A DNA stretch of 64,000 nt, from NCBI RefSeq assembly GCF_000023105.1, contig NC_012669.1, forward strand, positions 2,543,025 to 2,607,024. The letters are read 5' to 3'. Shown here one piece after another: positions 50,643-60,211 of this stretch (its first letter is position 1; each line of letters begins with the position of its first letter). The position numbers were made by a program, and so were the translations under genes. The notes below the pieces were generated by a model. It did not search any database. It had not been told where the DNA came from and saw only the letters and a program-made list of their open reading frames with translations. This DNA comes from Beutenbergia cavernae DSM 12333 (GTDB lineage Bacteria; Actinomycetota; Actinomycetes; Actinomycetales; Beutenbergiaceae).

Positions 50643-51407
50643 ATGTCCGACGACGCCACGTCCCCCGCCCGCGAGTCGTCCGGCGTGCCGGCCGAGCCTC
50701 CCGCCGTCGCCCGCGACCCCGCCGGCGGCTTCGACACAGGCGCCGCGATCACACGCTCCCTGCTGGGCTGGGGCGTCGTCGTCGGGCCGTTCTACGTGGT
50801 CGTCTCGCTCGCGCAGGCGCTCACGCGCGACGGCTTCGACCTGTCCCGCCACGCGCTCAGCCAGCTCGCGCTCGGGCCGGGCGGCTGGGTCCAGACCGTC
50901 AACCTCGCGCTTTCGGGCCTCATGGTGGTCGCGGCAGGCATCGGCATCGCCCGCGCGCTCGTGCCCGGACGGCGCGTGCGGCTCGCGGGCGGCCTCGTCG
51001 CGGCGTTCGGCGTCGGGATGCTCGGCGCCGCCCTCTTCCCGACCGACCCGATCAACGGCTTCCCGCCGGGCACCGAGGAGACGATGACGGCGTCCGGGAT
51101 GCTGCACCTCGTGCTCAGCGGTCTGGGCTTCCTGGCCCTCGGCGTCGGCGCGATCCTGACCGGCGGCGCGCTCGCCCGGCGCGCCGAGGCCCTCGCGGGT
51201 ATCGCCCGCGCCTCACGAGTGTGCGGGATCGTGGTCCTCGTGGCGTTCGTCGCGGGCGCCGCGTTCGGCGGCACGGCGCTCGGGATCGCACTCCTGTGGC
51301 TCGCAGTCCTCACCGGCTGGGCGTGGCTGCTCGCCGTGTGCGTGACGTGCTACCGCCGCGTCGTGCCCCACCCGGACGCGGCCCGGCGCGCCCGCGGTGC
51401 CGCGTAG
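50643..51407 (+). CDS. DUF998 domain membrane protein
   Basis: A 254-residue protein with six or so membrane segments after an Ala/Ser/Pro-rich N terminus. The block FDLSRHALSQLALGPGGWVQ is characteristic of DUF998 proteins, whose function is unknown. FPTDPINGFPPGTEET is a second conserved block. The ATG has GAGGAGC 4-5 bases upstream. The likely regulator is the divergent TetR. Confidence 0.85.
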   Translation: MSDDATSPARESSGVPAEPPAVARDPAGGFDTGAAITRSLLGWGVVVGPFYVVVSLAQALTRDGFDLSRHALSQLALGPGGWVQTVNLALSGLMVVAAGIGIARALVPGRRVRLAGGLVAAFGVGMLGAALFPTDPINGFPPGTEETMTASGMLHLVLSGLGFLALGVGAILTGGALARRAEALAGIARASRVCGIVVLVAFVAGAAFGGTALGIALLWLAVLTGWAWLLAVCVTCYRRVVPHPDAARRARGAA

Positions 51408-51434
51408 AGCGACGCCACGGATCCGCTGCCCGGC

Positions 51435-53522
51435 TCAGTGCACGGACGCCTCGTCCGGCTCCTCCTCCACGGGCGCGGCGAACTGGCTCTGGTACAGCCG
51501 CCGGTACGCCCCGTCCCGTTCGAGCAGCTCGGCGTGGGAGCCCTGCTCGACGATCCGTCCGTGCTCCATGACCACGATGACGTCGGCCCCCGTGATCGTG
51601 GAGAGCCGGTGCGCGATGACGAAGCTCGTCCGGCCCACGCGCAGCGCGTTCATCGCCTTCTGCACGAGCACCTCGGTACGGGTGTCGACGGAGCTCGTCG
51701 CCTCGTCGAGGATGAGGATCGGCGGGTCCGCGACGAACGCCCGCGCGATCGTCAGCAGCTGGCGCTCGCCGGCCGACAGGCTGCCGCCCTCCTCCGTCAC
51801 CACCGTGTCGAAGCCGTCCGGGAGGCTGTGCACGAACGCGTCGACGTGCGTCGCCTCGGCGGCCCGCATCATGCGCGCGGAGATCTCCGGCGTGAGCTCT
51901 CCCCCGTGCCGCGTCGCCTCGATCGGGTACACGATGTTCTGCGCGATGGTGCCCTCGAACAGCCACGTGTCCTGGAGCACCATCCCGACGCTGCGCCGCA
52001 GGTCGTCCCGCGTCATCTCCCGCGTGTCGACGCCGTCGAGCGTGATGCGGCCAGCGTCCACGTCGTAGAAGCGCATGATGAGGTTGACCAGCGTGGTCTT
52101 CCCGGCGCCGGTCGGGCCGACGATCGCCACCGTCTGCCCGGGCTCCGCCACCAGCGACAGGTCCTCGATGAGCGGCGCGTCCGGCGAGTACGAGAACGAG
52201 ACGTCCTCGAACGCCACCCGGCCCGACACGCGCTCGAGCCGCTCCGGTGCCGCCGGGTCCGGCGTCTGCTCCTCCGCGTCCAGCAGTGCGTAGACGCGCT
52301 CCGCCGACGCCGCCCCGGACTGCAGCATGTTCATCATCGCCGCGATCTGCGTGATCGGCTGCGTGAACTGCCGGGAGTACTGGATGAACGCCTGCACGTC
52401 GCCGAGCGTCATCGTACCCGACGCGACCCGCAGACCGCCGATCACGGCCACGATCACGTAGTTGAGGTTGGCGATGAAGCCCATCGCCGGCTGGATCGTG
52501 CCCGAGATGAACTGGGCCTTGAACGATGCGTCGTACAGCTCGCCGTTCTTGTCGTCGAACGTGCGCTGCGCCGCCGGCTGCTGACCGAACACCTTGACGA
52601 GAGCGTGACCGGTGTACATCTCCTCGATGTGTCCGTTCAGCTCACCCGTGGTGCGCCACTGCCGGATGAACTGCGGCTGCGAGCGCTTCGCGATGAGCGC
52701 CGTCACGAGGGCCGAGAGCGGCACGGTCACGAGCGCGATGAGCGCGAGCAGCGGCGAGATCACGAACATCATGACGAGCACGCCGATCACGGTGAGCACC
52801 GACGTGATGAGCTGAGCCAGGGTCTGCGACATCGTCTGGGCGATGTTGTCGATGTCGTTGGTGACCCGCGACAGCACCTCGCCGCGCGGCTGGCCGTCGA
52901 AGTACTTGAGCGGCACGCGGCCGAGCTTGGCCTCGACGCGCTGGCGCAGCCGGTACATCGACGTCTGCACGACGATCGCCGTGATGCGCGCCTGCAGCCA
53001 GCCGAACAGGAACGACCCGAGGTACACCACGAGCACCCAGGCGAGGATGATCGCGAGCGCCCGGAAGTCGACGCCGGCGCCCGGCACGAAGTTGAGCGGC
53101 TCCAGCAGGTCGGCGAGCTGGTCGTTCCCCGACGCCCGCAGCCCTTCGAGCGCCTGCTCGCGCGTGATCCCGTCGGGCAGGTTCCGCGAGAGGAACCCGG
53201 CGAACACGATGTTGGTCGCGTTCCCGAGGAGCTTGGGCCCGATCACCGCCAGCGCCACGGACAGGACACCGAGCACGATGATCCCCACGAGCGCCACTCT
53301 GTGGTCGCGCAGGTCGCCGAGCAGGCGGCTCAGAGTCCCCCGCATGTCGAGCGCCTTCTCCGCCGGCATGCCCATGCCGCCCCAGGGCCCGCCGCTGCGT
53401 CCGCCCGCACGAGCGCTCCGCGTGACGGCGGCGTCGTCGGTCTTCGCCGGGGTGCTGTCGTCGCCCGCGGCCGACGACGTCGCGCCGTTCGGAGCCTGCT
53501 GAGGCCGTTGCTCGTCGCTCAT
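51435..53522 (-). CDS. heterodimeric ABC exporter, canonical half (type IV fold)
   Basis: A 695-residue half-transporter with a Ser/Ala/Gly-rich cytosolic N terminus (about 75 residues), a six-segment membrane domain and an ATPase. Walker A is GPTGAGKTT, the signature is SLSAGERQLL, Walker B is ILILDEATSSVD with catalytic Glu, and the switch is VIAHRLSTI. The ATG overlaps the stop of the partner gene (ATGA). It pairs with the product of 53519-55252 to export lipids, peptides or drugs. Confidence 0.92.
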   Translation of the reverse strand: MSDEQRPQQAPNGATSSAAGDDSTPAKTDDAAVTRSARAGGRSGGPWGGMGMPAEKALDMRGTLSRLLGDLRDHRVALVGIIVLGVLSVALAVIGPKLLGNATNIVFAGFLSRNLPDGITREQALEGLRASGNDQLADLLEPLNFVPGAGVDFRALAIILAWVLVVYLGSFLFGWLQARITAIVVQTSMYRLRQRVEAKLGRVPLKYFDGQPRGEVLSRVTNDIDNIAQTMSQTLAQLITSVLTVIGVLVMMFVISPLLALIALVTVPLSALVTALIAKRSQPQFIRQWRTTGELNGHIEEMYTGHALVKVFGQQPAAQRTFDDKNGELYDASFKAQFISGTIQPAMGFIANLNYVIVAVIGGLRVASGTMTLGDVQAFIQYSRQFTQPITQIAAMMNMLQSGAASAERVYALLDAEEQTPDPAAPERLERVSGRVAFEDVSFSYSPDAPLIEDLSLVAEPGQTVAIVGPTGAGKTTLVNLIMRFYDVDAGRITLDGVDTREMTRDDLRRSVGMVLQDTWLFEGTIAQNIVYPIEATRHGGELTPEISARMMRAAEATHVDAFVHSLPDGFDTVVTEEGGSLSAGERQLLTIARAFVADPPILILDEATSSVDTRTEVLVQKAMNALRVGRTSFVIAHRLSTITGADVIVVMEHGRIVEQGSHAELLERDGAYRRLYQSQFAAPVEEEPDEASVH

Positions 53523-55252
53523 GCCGCCTCCTCCAGGCTCAGCTGCGAGGAGACGATCTCGCGATACGTCTCCGAGGTCTCGAGCAGCCCGTCGTGCGTG
53601 CCCTGGCCGACCACGCGGCCGTCGTCGAGCACGATGATCCGGTCGGCGTCGCGGATCGTCGCCACGCGTTGTGCGACCACGAGGACGACGGCGTCCCTCG
53701 TCCGGGGAACGAGCGCGCGTCTCAGTGCGGCGTCGGTCGCGTAGTCGAGCGCCGAGAACGAGTCGTCGAACAGGTAGATGTGCGGGCGGTGCACGAGCGC
53801 TCTGGCGATGGACAGCCGCTGCCGCTGGCCGCCGGACACGTTCGTGCCGCCCTGCGCGATCTCGGCGTCGAGGCCGCCGTCCATCTCGCGGACGAAGTCC
53901 GCGCCCTGCGCGACACCCAGCGCGTCCCAGAGCGCCTCGTCCGTCGCGCCCGCGTCCCCGTAGCGCAGGTTCGAGCCGACGGTGCCGCTGAACAGGTACG
54001 CCTTCTGCGGGACCAGACCGATCTCGGCGGTCACGACGGCGGGGTCGAGGTCGCGCACGTCGACGTCGTCGATGAGGACCTGCCCGGACGTCGCGTCGAA
54101 GAGCCGGGGCACGAGGCCCACCAGCGTGGACTTCCCGGAGCCCGTGGCGCCGATGATCGCCGTCGTCTGCCCGGGCTCGGCCACGAACGAGACGCCGTGC
54201 AGCACCGGCGAGTCGGCTCCGGGGTAGCCGAACGTCACGTCGCGGAACTCCAGACGCCCGGTGAGCTGCTCCGGGCGCTGGGGCCGTTCCGGGTCGAGGA
54301 TGGTGGGCTCGGAGTCGAGGACCTCGTTGATGCGGCCGGCGGACACCTCGGCCCGGGGGGCGAGCATGACCATCATCGACGACATCATCACCGCCATGAG
54401 GATGTACATGATGTAGGTGAGGAACGCCGTCAGCGCCCCCAGCTCCATGGCGCCGGAGTCGATCCGCTGCCCACCGAACCACAGCACCGCCACGCTCGTG
54501 ACGTTCATGACGAGCATGACCGTGGGGAACATCAGGGCCATGAGCTTGCCCACCCGCACGGAGACGTCCCGCAGCGCCTCGTTCGCGTCCGAGTAGCGCT
54601 CCTCCTCGTACCCCTCCCGCACGAACGCGCGGATGACGCGGATGCCGGTGATCTGCTCGCGCATCACGCCGTTGATCGCGTCGATGCGCTTCTGCATCTT
54701 CTGGAACAGCGGGACCATCCGCGACACGATCGCGAGGACCACCAGCACCAGGACGGGGACGACGACGAGGAGGATCGCCGACAGCGCCACATTCTCCTGG
54801 AGCGCCATGATCACGCCGCCGACCAGCATGATCGGCGCCATCACGATGAGCGTCAGCGTGAACATGACGAGCATCTGCACCTGCTGCACGTCGTTCGTCG
54901 TGCGCGTGATCAGCGACGGCGCCCCGAACCGGCCCATCTCCTGGGCAGAGAACGCCTGGACGCGGGCGAAGAGGGAGCCGCGCACGTCGCGCCCCACCGC
55001 CATCGCTGTGCGGGCGCCGTAGTAGACCGCGACGACCGACGCGACGACCTGGGCGAGGCTGACGACGAGCATGACGGCGCCGAGCCGCCAGATCTCCGCC
55101 GTGTCACCGACGGCGACCCCGTCGTCGATGATCCGGGCGTTGAGGCTCGGCAGGTAGAGCGAGGCCAGGGTCTGGACGAGCTGCAGGACCAGGACCAGCG
55201 CTATCGGTCGACGGTACGGAGCGAGATATGTCCCCAGAAGGCGCAGAAGCAC
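53519..55252 (-). CDS. heterodimeric ABC exporter, degenerate-site half (type IV fold)
   Basis: A 577-residue half-transporter. Six membrane segments precede an ATPase with Walker A GATGSGKST and signature NVSGGQRQRL. Walker B reads IYLFDDSFSALD, with Asp where the catalytic Glu should be, and the switch reads VVAQRVATI with Gln for His. Such a pairing is typical of asymmetric exporters like TM287/288 and LmrCD. The GTG at 55252 is chosen because the conserved start LLRLLGTYLAPYRRP follows and a -10 lies 6 bases upstream, implying a leaderless transcript. Confidence 0.92.
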   Translation of the reverse strand: MLLRLLGTYLAPYRRPIALVLVLQLVQTLASLYLPSLNARIIDDGVAVGDTAEIWRLGAVMLVVSLAQVVASVVAVYYGARTAMAVGRDVRGSLFARVQAFSAQEMGRFGAPSLITRTTNDVQQVQMLVMFTLTLIVMAPIMLVGGVIMALQENVALSAILLVVVPVLVLVVLAIVSRMVPLFQKMQKRIDAINGVMREQITGIRVIRAFVREGYEEERYSDANEALRDVSVRVGKLMALMFPTVMLVMNVTSVAVLWFGGQRIDSGAMELGALTAFLTYIMYILMAVMMSSMMVMLAPRAEVSAGRINEVLDSEPTILDPERPQRPEQLTGRLEFRDVTFGYPGADSPVLHGVSFVAEPGQTTAIIGATGSGKSTLVGLVPRLFDATSGQVLIDDVDVRDLDPAVVTAEIGLVPQKAYLFSGTVGSNLRYGDAGATDEALWDALGVAQGADFVREMDGGLDAEIAQGGTNVSGGQRQRLSIARALVHRPHIYLFDDSFSALDYATDAALRRALVPRTRDAVVLVVAQRVATIRDADRIIVLDDGRVVGQGTHDGLLETSETYREIVSSQLSLEEAA

Positions 55253-55258
55253 CCGGCG

Positions 55259-55264
55259 AGAGTA
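55259..55264 (-). promoter_or_regulatory. -10 box for leaderless ABC exporter transcript
   Basis: TACTCT on the minus strand lies 6 bases before the GTG at 55252. Confidence 0.5.
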
Positions 55265-55369
55265 TGCCGGAGGCAACTATCCTCGCCAGACGTTTCGCCC
55301 TCGGCGTGACGCCGGCGCGCCTCGTCATGGCTGACGAGGCGCGCCGCGCGGCGAGGCGGACCGGGTGCT

Positions 55370-56566
55370 CTACTGCTGCTGCTCCGGCGGCCGCGGCGGA
55401 GCCTGCGACGGCGTGGGCGGCGGTACCTGGGGCGGCGACGGCGGCACCGGCGGCTCGCCCTGCGGACGCTGGCCCGCCTCCGCCTGGTGGCTGAACGGGA
55501 TCCCGGAGGAGACCCCGGCGGCGTTCGCCTCGCTCGTCGCCTGGTTCGCCTGGCTGCGCGCCTCGGCCAACGCCTCGGACGGGTCCTGCAGCGACGTCTC
55601 CTCGAGTTCCGCGTCGATGCCGGGCACCTCCTCACGCTCGCGAGGCTCGCCGCCGCCGCCGTCGGGTGCGGTCGGCCCAGCGCCTCGACCGCCGCCGAAC
55701 CCGTCGGCGATGGCACCCAGCGCCGCGGTGAACTCCGTCGGCACGATCCACATCTTGCTCGAGGTGCCGTTCGCGATCTGCGGGAGCATCTGCAGGTACT
55801 GGTACGCGAGCAGCTTGGGGTCGGCGTCGCCGCGGTGGATGGCGTCGAACACCTGGAGGATCGCGCGCGACTCACCCTGGGCACGAAGGATCGCGGCCTG
55901 CGCCTGACCCTCGGCCCTCAGGATCGCCGACTGCTTCTCGCCCTCCGCCGTGAGGATCTGGGACTGCTTGACACCCTCAGCCGTGAGGATCGCCGCACGG
56001 CGGTCACGCTCGGCGCGCATCTGCTGCTCCATCGAGCCCTGCACGCTCGCGGGCGGGTCGATCGCCTTGAGCTCCACGCGGTTGACGCGGATGCCCCAGC
56101 GGCCGGTCGCCTCGTCCAGCACCCCGCGCAGCTGCCCGTTGATCTGGTCGCGGCTCGTGAGCGTCTGCTCGAGGTCCATCGAGCCGATGACGTTACGGAG
56201 CGTCGTCACCGTGAGCTGCTCGATACCGGTGATGTAGTTCGCGATCTCGTACGTCGCTGCCTTCGGGTCCGTGACCTGGAAGTAGATGACCGTGTCGATG
56301 CTGACCACGAGGTTGTCGGACGTGATCACGGGCTGGGGCGGGAAGGAGACGACCTGCTCGCGCAGGTCGACGCCGGCGCGCACGCGGTCCACGAACGGGA
56401 TGAGGAAGTGCAGGCCCGCGTACATCGTGTCGTTGTAGCGCCCGAGGCGCTCCACGATGAGAGCCACCGCCTGGGGCACGATCCGCACGGCCCGTGCGAC
56501 GGCGACGATGATGAAAATGGCGAGCAGGATCAGGACGATCCCGCCGATGACTTCTCCGGGCTCCAC
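55370..56566 (-). CDS. SPFH/Band 7 membrane protein (QmcA/stomatin-like)
   Basis: A 398-residue inner-membrane scaffold. One membrane segment (residues 8-28) is followed by the Band 7 domain: QAVALIVERLGRYNDTMYAG, GVDLREQVVSFPPQPVIT and the coiled-coil with repeats AILTAEGVKQSQILTAEGEK. After residue 290 a Pro/Gln/Glu-rich tail of about 100 residues follows, longer than in most stomatins. These proteins organise membrane microdomains and often work with NfeD. The GTG start is set by AAGGAGCCAC. The NfeD gene is directly upstream, 66 bases apart. Confidence 0.92.
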   Translation of the reverse strand: MEPGEVIGGIVLILLAIFIIVAVARAVRIVPQAVALIVERLGRYNDTMYAGLHFLIPFVDRVRAGVDLREQVVSFPPQPVITSDNLVVSIDTVIYFQVTDPKAATYEIANYITGIEQLTVTTLRNVIGSMDLEQTLTSRDQINGQLRGVLDEATGRWGIRVNRVELKAIDPPASVQGSMEQQMRAERDRRAAILTAEGVKQSQILTAEGEKQSAILRAEGQAQAAILRAQGESRAILQVFDAIHRGDADPKLLAYQYLQMLPQIANGTSSKMWIVPTEFTAALGAIADGFGGGRGAGPTAPDGGGGEPREREEVPGIDAELEETSLQDPSEALAEARSQANQATSEANAAGVSSGIPFSHQAEAGQRPQGEPPVPPSPPQVPPPTPSQAPPRPPEQQQ

Positions 56567-56632
56567 GTGGCTCCTTCGGGTCGGTGGGCGGTGCGGCGGT
56601 GGCCGGCGCCCGGCTGTCGGACCGGCGATCCG

Positions 56633-57178
56633 TCAGGTCGTCGGTGATCCCGGCGGTGGGACCGGTCCAGGCTGGTGGTACGGGCCGGTGGGCGGCGGAC
56701 CGTACGGCGCGCCGGGCGCGGCGCCCGGCCCCGCCTGCTGCGGGACCTCCCGGACGACGACGGCCGTCGCCCCGTCGATCCGGATCACCCGGACGAGGCT
56801 GCCGACGGGCAGGACACCTGACTCCTCGGTGCGCGCCGTCCACACCTCCCCGGCAAGCTTGACCCGCCCCGCCATCGTCGAGACGTCGGCGACGACGACG
56901 GCCGGGCGGCCCACGTGGGCGGCGATGTTGGTCGCCGTCTCCGGCGTCGTGTTCTTGAACTTCCGCAGCGCCCACGGCCGCACGGCGACCACGAGCAGGG
57001 CGGAGACGACGCCGAACGTGGTGATCTGCAGCCAGAGCGGGGCACCGAGCGCCGCGACGATCGTCGCGGCCAGCGCGCCGCCGGCGAACATGAGGAACAG
57101 CAGGTCGACGACGAGCATCTCGATGACGCCGAGGAGCAGCGTGGCACCGAGCCACCAGATCCAGCCGGAGTTGTCCAT
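56633..57178 (-). CDS. NfeD-like membrane protein
   Basis: A 181-residue short-type NfeD with three membrane segments (WIWWLGATLLLGVIEMLVVD and two more to residue 70) and a C-terminal OB-fold (GRPAVVVADVSTMAGRVKLA, VGSLVRVIRIDGATAVV). A Pro/Gly-rich tail of about 30 residues ends the protein. The ATG at 57178 with GGAAGGAGC upstream is chosen over the longer open frame. NfeD proteins assist stomatins in membrane organisation or proteolysis, consistent with the SPFH gene downstream. Confidence 0.88.
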   Translation of the reverse strand: MDNSGWIWWLGATLLLGVIEMLVVDLLFLMFAGGALAATIVAALGAPLWLQITTFGVVSALLVVAVRPWALRKFKNTTPETATNIAAHVGRPAVVVADVSTMAGRVKLAGEVWTARTEESGVLPVGSLVRVIRIDGATAVVVREVPQQAGPGAAPGAPYGPPPTGPYHQPGPVPPPGSPTT

Positions 57179-57245
57179 GGCCTGCTCCTTCCGCTCACGT
57201 CGAGTGGTGCCGCACCCGCAGTCTATGGCAAAGAAACGACAAAGA

Positions 57246-58067
57246 TCATGTGACGGCGGCGCCCCGGCGTCCGGAGGTGCCCCGCGCTGCAGCGCGCGCC
57301 GACCATCGGTCGCCGTGCCGCTCGACGTCCAGGACGACGCCGAACGTGCGCGAGAGGTGCTCGTCGGTGAGGACCTCGTCGATCGGGCCGGCGGCCTCCA
57401 CCCCACCGGCGCGCAGCAGGAGCGCGTGGGTGAAGTGCGGCGGGATCTCCTCGACGTGGTGGGTGACCAGCACGAGCACCGGCGAGAGCGGGTCGGCCGC
57501 GAGCTCCCCGAGTGCCGCGACGAGCTCCTCCCGACCGCCGAGGTCGAGCCCGGCCGCGGGCTCGTCGAGCAGCAGGATCTCGGGATCGGTCATGAGCGCC
57601 CGGGCGATCTGCGTCCGCTTGCGCTCGCCCTCGCTGAGCGTGCCGTAGAGCCGGTCGGTGAAGTCCGCCATGCCGAACGCGGCGAGCAGGTCGAGGGCGC
57701 GTCCGGTGTCCACGTCCTCGTACCCCTCCCGCCAGCGCCCGGTGACGCCGTAGGACGCCGTCAGGACGACGTCGAGCACGCGTTCAGAACCGGGGATGCG
57801 CTCCGCGAGCGCCGCGCTCGCGAGGCCGACGCGCGGGCGCAGCTCGAAGACGTCGACGCGGCCGAGTCGCTCCCCGAGGACGTCGACGGTGCCGACCGTG
57901 GGGTGCATGCGGGCCGCGGCCAGCTGGATCACCGTGGTCTTCCCCGCGCCGTTCGGCCCGAGGACCACCCAGCGCTCGCCGTCGGCCACGCGCCAGCTGA
58001 TCTCATCGAGGATCTGGGTCGTCCCCCGTCGCACGGACACCTGGTCGAGGTCGAGCACGTCACCCAT
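57246..58067 (-). CDS. stand-alone ABC ATPase
   Basis: A 273-residue ATP-binding protein: Walker A GPNGAGKTT, signature LSEGERKRTQIARAL, Walker B EILLLDEPAAGLD and switch VTHHVEEI. No permease is adjacent. It resembles the YlmA/ModF-like single-domain ATPases. The ATG at 58067 is 8 bases after TAGGGT, so it is possibly leaderless. The role is unknown; the gene belongs to the same strand as NfeD and SPFH but is separated by 67 bases. Confidence 0.88.
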   Translation of the reverse strand: MGDVLDLDQVSVRRGTTQILDEISWRVADGERWVVLGPNGAGKTTVIQLAAARMHPTVGTVDVLGERLGRVDVFELRPRVGLASAALAERIPGSERVLDVVLTASYGVTGRWREGYEDVDTGRALDLLAAFGMADFTDRLYGTLSEGERKRTQIARALMTDPEILLLDEPAAGLDLGGREELVAALGELAADPLSPVLVLVTHHVEEIPPHFTHALLLRAGGVEAAGPIDEVLTDEHLSRTFGVVLDVERHGDRWSARAAARGTSGRRGAAVT

Positions 58068-58075
58068 GGCCCCTG

Positions 58076-58081
58076 ACCCTA
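58076..58081 (-). promoter_or_regulatory. -10 box for ABC ATPase gene
   Basis: TAGGGT on the minus strand lies 8 bases before the ATG at 58067. Confidence 0.45.
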
Positions 58082-58134
58082 CGCGAGCCGTCGCCCTCGG
58101 TTGTGCCGTGCCCAGCCGGGCGCCGCCGCCGTCG

Positions 58135-58140
58135 TAGGTT
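58135..58140 (+). promoter_or_regulatory. -10 box for leaderless conserved hypothetical gene
   Basis: TAGGTT lies 6 bases before the GTG at 58147. Confidence 0.5.
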
Positions 58141-58146
58141 GGGCGC

Positions 58147-58890
58147 GTGAAGCTGCCGCGCGCCGTCCGCCTCGCCCTGTGGCTGCCCACCGCCACCGAC
58201 CTCCCGGCCGCGCGGCGGGCGGCTCTCGGCGTCGACGGCGACGACGAGCCGCACACCGTGGACGGCGAACCGCTCGCGGCCGAGCTGGCGAGGATCGCCG
58301 CGGAGCCGGGCGACGTCGTCGCTCTCCTCCCGACCCCCGGTGACGTGCTCGGCGTGCCCGCGGCGGCGTCCGGCGCGGCGCTCGACGCCGGCGAGTGCGT
58401 GCTCGTGCGGACCGGCGCCGGCGCCCGCGTGCTCGTGCCCGAGGTCCACGCGTTCGGCAGCGCGCTCGAGCCCGGTGCGCACGTCGACTGGCACGTGGTG
58501 CCGGCGGGGCCGGAGGCGGTGGGCCCGGCGCCGCTGTCCCTCGGCGAGGCGCGCGCCGGGCTCCTGGAGGCGATGCTCACCGCGACCCAGGCGCTGGCCG
58601 CGATCGACGTCGCCCGCTGGCGGGACGAGGCCGCGGACCTCGTGCGGGAGGCCGCCTCCCCTCACCCGCCGGACGGCTGGGACCTGCCGGCGGAGCTGGA
58701 CCAGCGGCGCGTGGACGTGCTGCTGCGGGCGGCGCGGCTGCTCGCGATCGCCGAGCTCGCGACGTCCGACGACGGCGCCGCCATCACGTCGTGGCAGGCG
58801 GACCGACGCCTCGGAGCGCTGCTCGACGTGCGGGCGGCGGCGCGGCACGCCGTGGCCGCGGCGACGGCGCAGCGTCTCGGCAGGGTGTGA
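58147..58890 (+). CDS. conserved actinobacterial protein of unknown function
   Basis: A 247-residue soluble protein, mostly Ala/Leu/Asp, that I do not recognise. Recognisable blocks are LALWLPTATDLPAARRAALG near the start, GDVVALLPTPGDVLGVP near residue 59 and LDQRRVDVLLRAARLLAIAE near 190. There are no metal-binding or nucleotide-binding motifs and no signal peptide. It lies convergently next to glgA, 10 bases apart. The start is GTG, probably leaderless. Confidence 0.7.
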   Translation: MKLPRAVRLALWLPTATDLPAARRAALGVDGDDEPHTVDGEPLAAELARIAAEPGDVVALLPTPGDVLGVPAAASGAALDAGECVLVRTGAGARVLVPEVHAFGSALEPGAHVDWHVVPAGPEAVGPAPLSLGEARAGLLEAMLTATQALAAIDVARWRDEAADLVREAASPHPPDGWDLPAELDQRRVDVLLRAARLLAIAELATSDDGAAITSWQADRRLGALLDVRAAARHAVAAATAQRLGRV

Positions 58891-58900
58891 GCGGCCCCTC

Positions 58901-60130
58901 TCAGGCGCGCGCCAGCACCCGTTCGTAGACCTCGACGGTGCGGGCGGCGACGGCGTCCCAGGAGAAGTGCTCCTCGACCCGGGTGCGCGCCGCGCGGCCC
59001 ATCGCCGCGGCCCGTGCCCGGTCGGTCGCGAGCGCCGTCAGCGCCGCGGCGAGGTCCGCCTCGAACCGCTCGGGGTCGAGCGGGGTGCCGGTCCCGTCCT
59101 GCTCCTGGGCGAGCGGCACGAGCAGCCCCGTGACGCCGTCGTCGACGACCTCCGGGATCCCCCCGGTGGCCGAGCCGACGACCGGCAGGCCCACCGCCAT
59201 TGCCTCGAGGTTCACGATGCCGAGCGGCTCGTAGATCGAGGGGCAGACGAACACGGTGGACGCCGCGAGCACGGCCACGAGCTCCTCGCGCGGCAGCATC
59301 CGCTCGATCCAGACGACGCCCGAGCGCTCCCGCGCGAGCTCCGCGACGAGCCCGCTCACCTCGGCTGCGATCTCCGGGGTGTCGGGCGCGCCGGCGCACA
59401 GCACGAGCTGGACGTCGGGCGGCAGGGCGCGGGCGGCGCGCAGCAGGTAGGGCAGCCCCTTCTGCCGCGTGATCCGGCCGACGAACACCACCGCCGGCGC
59501 GTCGGGGTCGACGCCGTGAGCGACGGCGGCGGCCCGCGCCTCGGGCGTGAGCGCGCCGTCCGCGTCGACCGGCCGGCGCCACCCGTCGAGGTCGATCCCG
59601 TTGTGCACCACGTGCACCCGGTCGGGGTCGACGTCCGGGTAGCTGCGCAGGATGTCGGCACGCATCCCGGCGCTGACGGCGATGACGCCGGCCGCGCCGA
59701 GGTACGCCGTGCGCTCCGCCCACGACGAGAGCGCGTACCCGCCGCCGAGCTGCTCGGCCTTCCACGGCCGCAGCGGCTCGAGGCTGTGCGCCGTGACGAC
59801 GTGCGGGACGCCGTGCAGCAGCGACGCCAGATGCCCGGCGAGGTTCGCGTACCAGGTGTGGGAGTGCACGAGGTCGGCGCCCGCCACGTCGGCGGCCATC
59901 GCCAGGTCGACGCCGAACGTGCCGAGGGCGGCGTTCGCACCGGCCAGCTCCGGAAGGGGCGCGTAACCCGTGACCTGCGGGCCGCCGTCGTCCGCCTCGC
60001 GCGGTCCGTCGAAGGCGCGCACGCGCACGTCCAGCAGCGGCGCGAGCACCCGGGCGAGCTCCGCGACGTGCACCCCAGCGCCGCCGTAGACGTGCGGCGG
60101 GTACTCCCTGGTGAGCAAGTCGACTCGCAT
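58901..60130 (-). CDS. glgA: glycogen synthase-type GT4 glycosyltransferase (GlgA/GlgM)
   Basis: A 409-residue GT4 family enzyme. The N-terminal loop is [15 protein letters not shown], the nucleotide-sugar binding region is [20 protein letters not shown] and the catalytic EX7E segment is [16 protein letters not shown]. In mycobacteria the homologous gene beside glgC makes maltose-1-phosphate from ADP-glucose and glucose-1-phosphate (GlgM), so that role is as likely as glycogen synthase. Its ATG has GGAAGGG upstream. It is divergent from glgC, 94 bases apart. Confidence 0.9.
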   Translation of the reverse strand: MRVDLLTREYPPHVYGGAGVHVAELARVLAPLLDVRVRAFDGPREADDGGPQVTGYAPLPELAGANAALGTFGVDLAMAADVAGADLVHSHTWYANLAGHLASLLHGVPHVVTAHSLEPLRPWKAEQLGGGYALSSWAERTAYLGAAGVIAVSAGMRADILRSYPDVDPDRVHVVHNGIDLDGWRRPVDADGALTPEARAAAVAHGVDPDAPAVVFVGRITRQKGLPYLLRAARALPPDVQLVLCAGAPDTPEIAAEVSGLVAELARERSGVVWIERMLPREELVAVLAASTVFVCPSIYEPLGIVNLEAMAVGLPVVGSATGGIPEVVDDGVTGLLVPLAQEQDGTGTPLDPERFEADLAAALTALATDRARAAAMGRAARTRVEEHFSWDAVAARTVEVYERVLARA

Positions 60131-60211
60131 CGGCCGCGCCCTTCCGTCCGTCGTACGTGCGGTGTCATCTCATCCGACGCCGAAGCGATGGCAACCGGAC
60201 GTGGGGCACCC

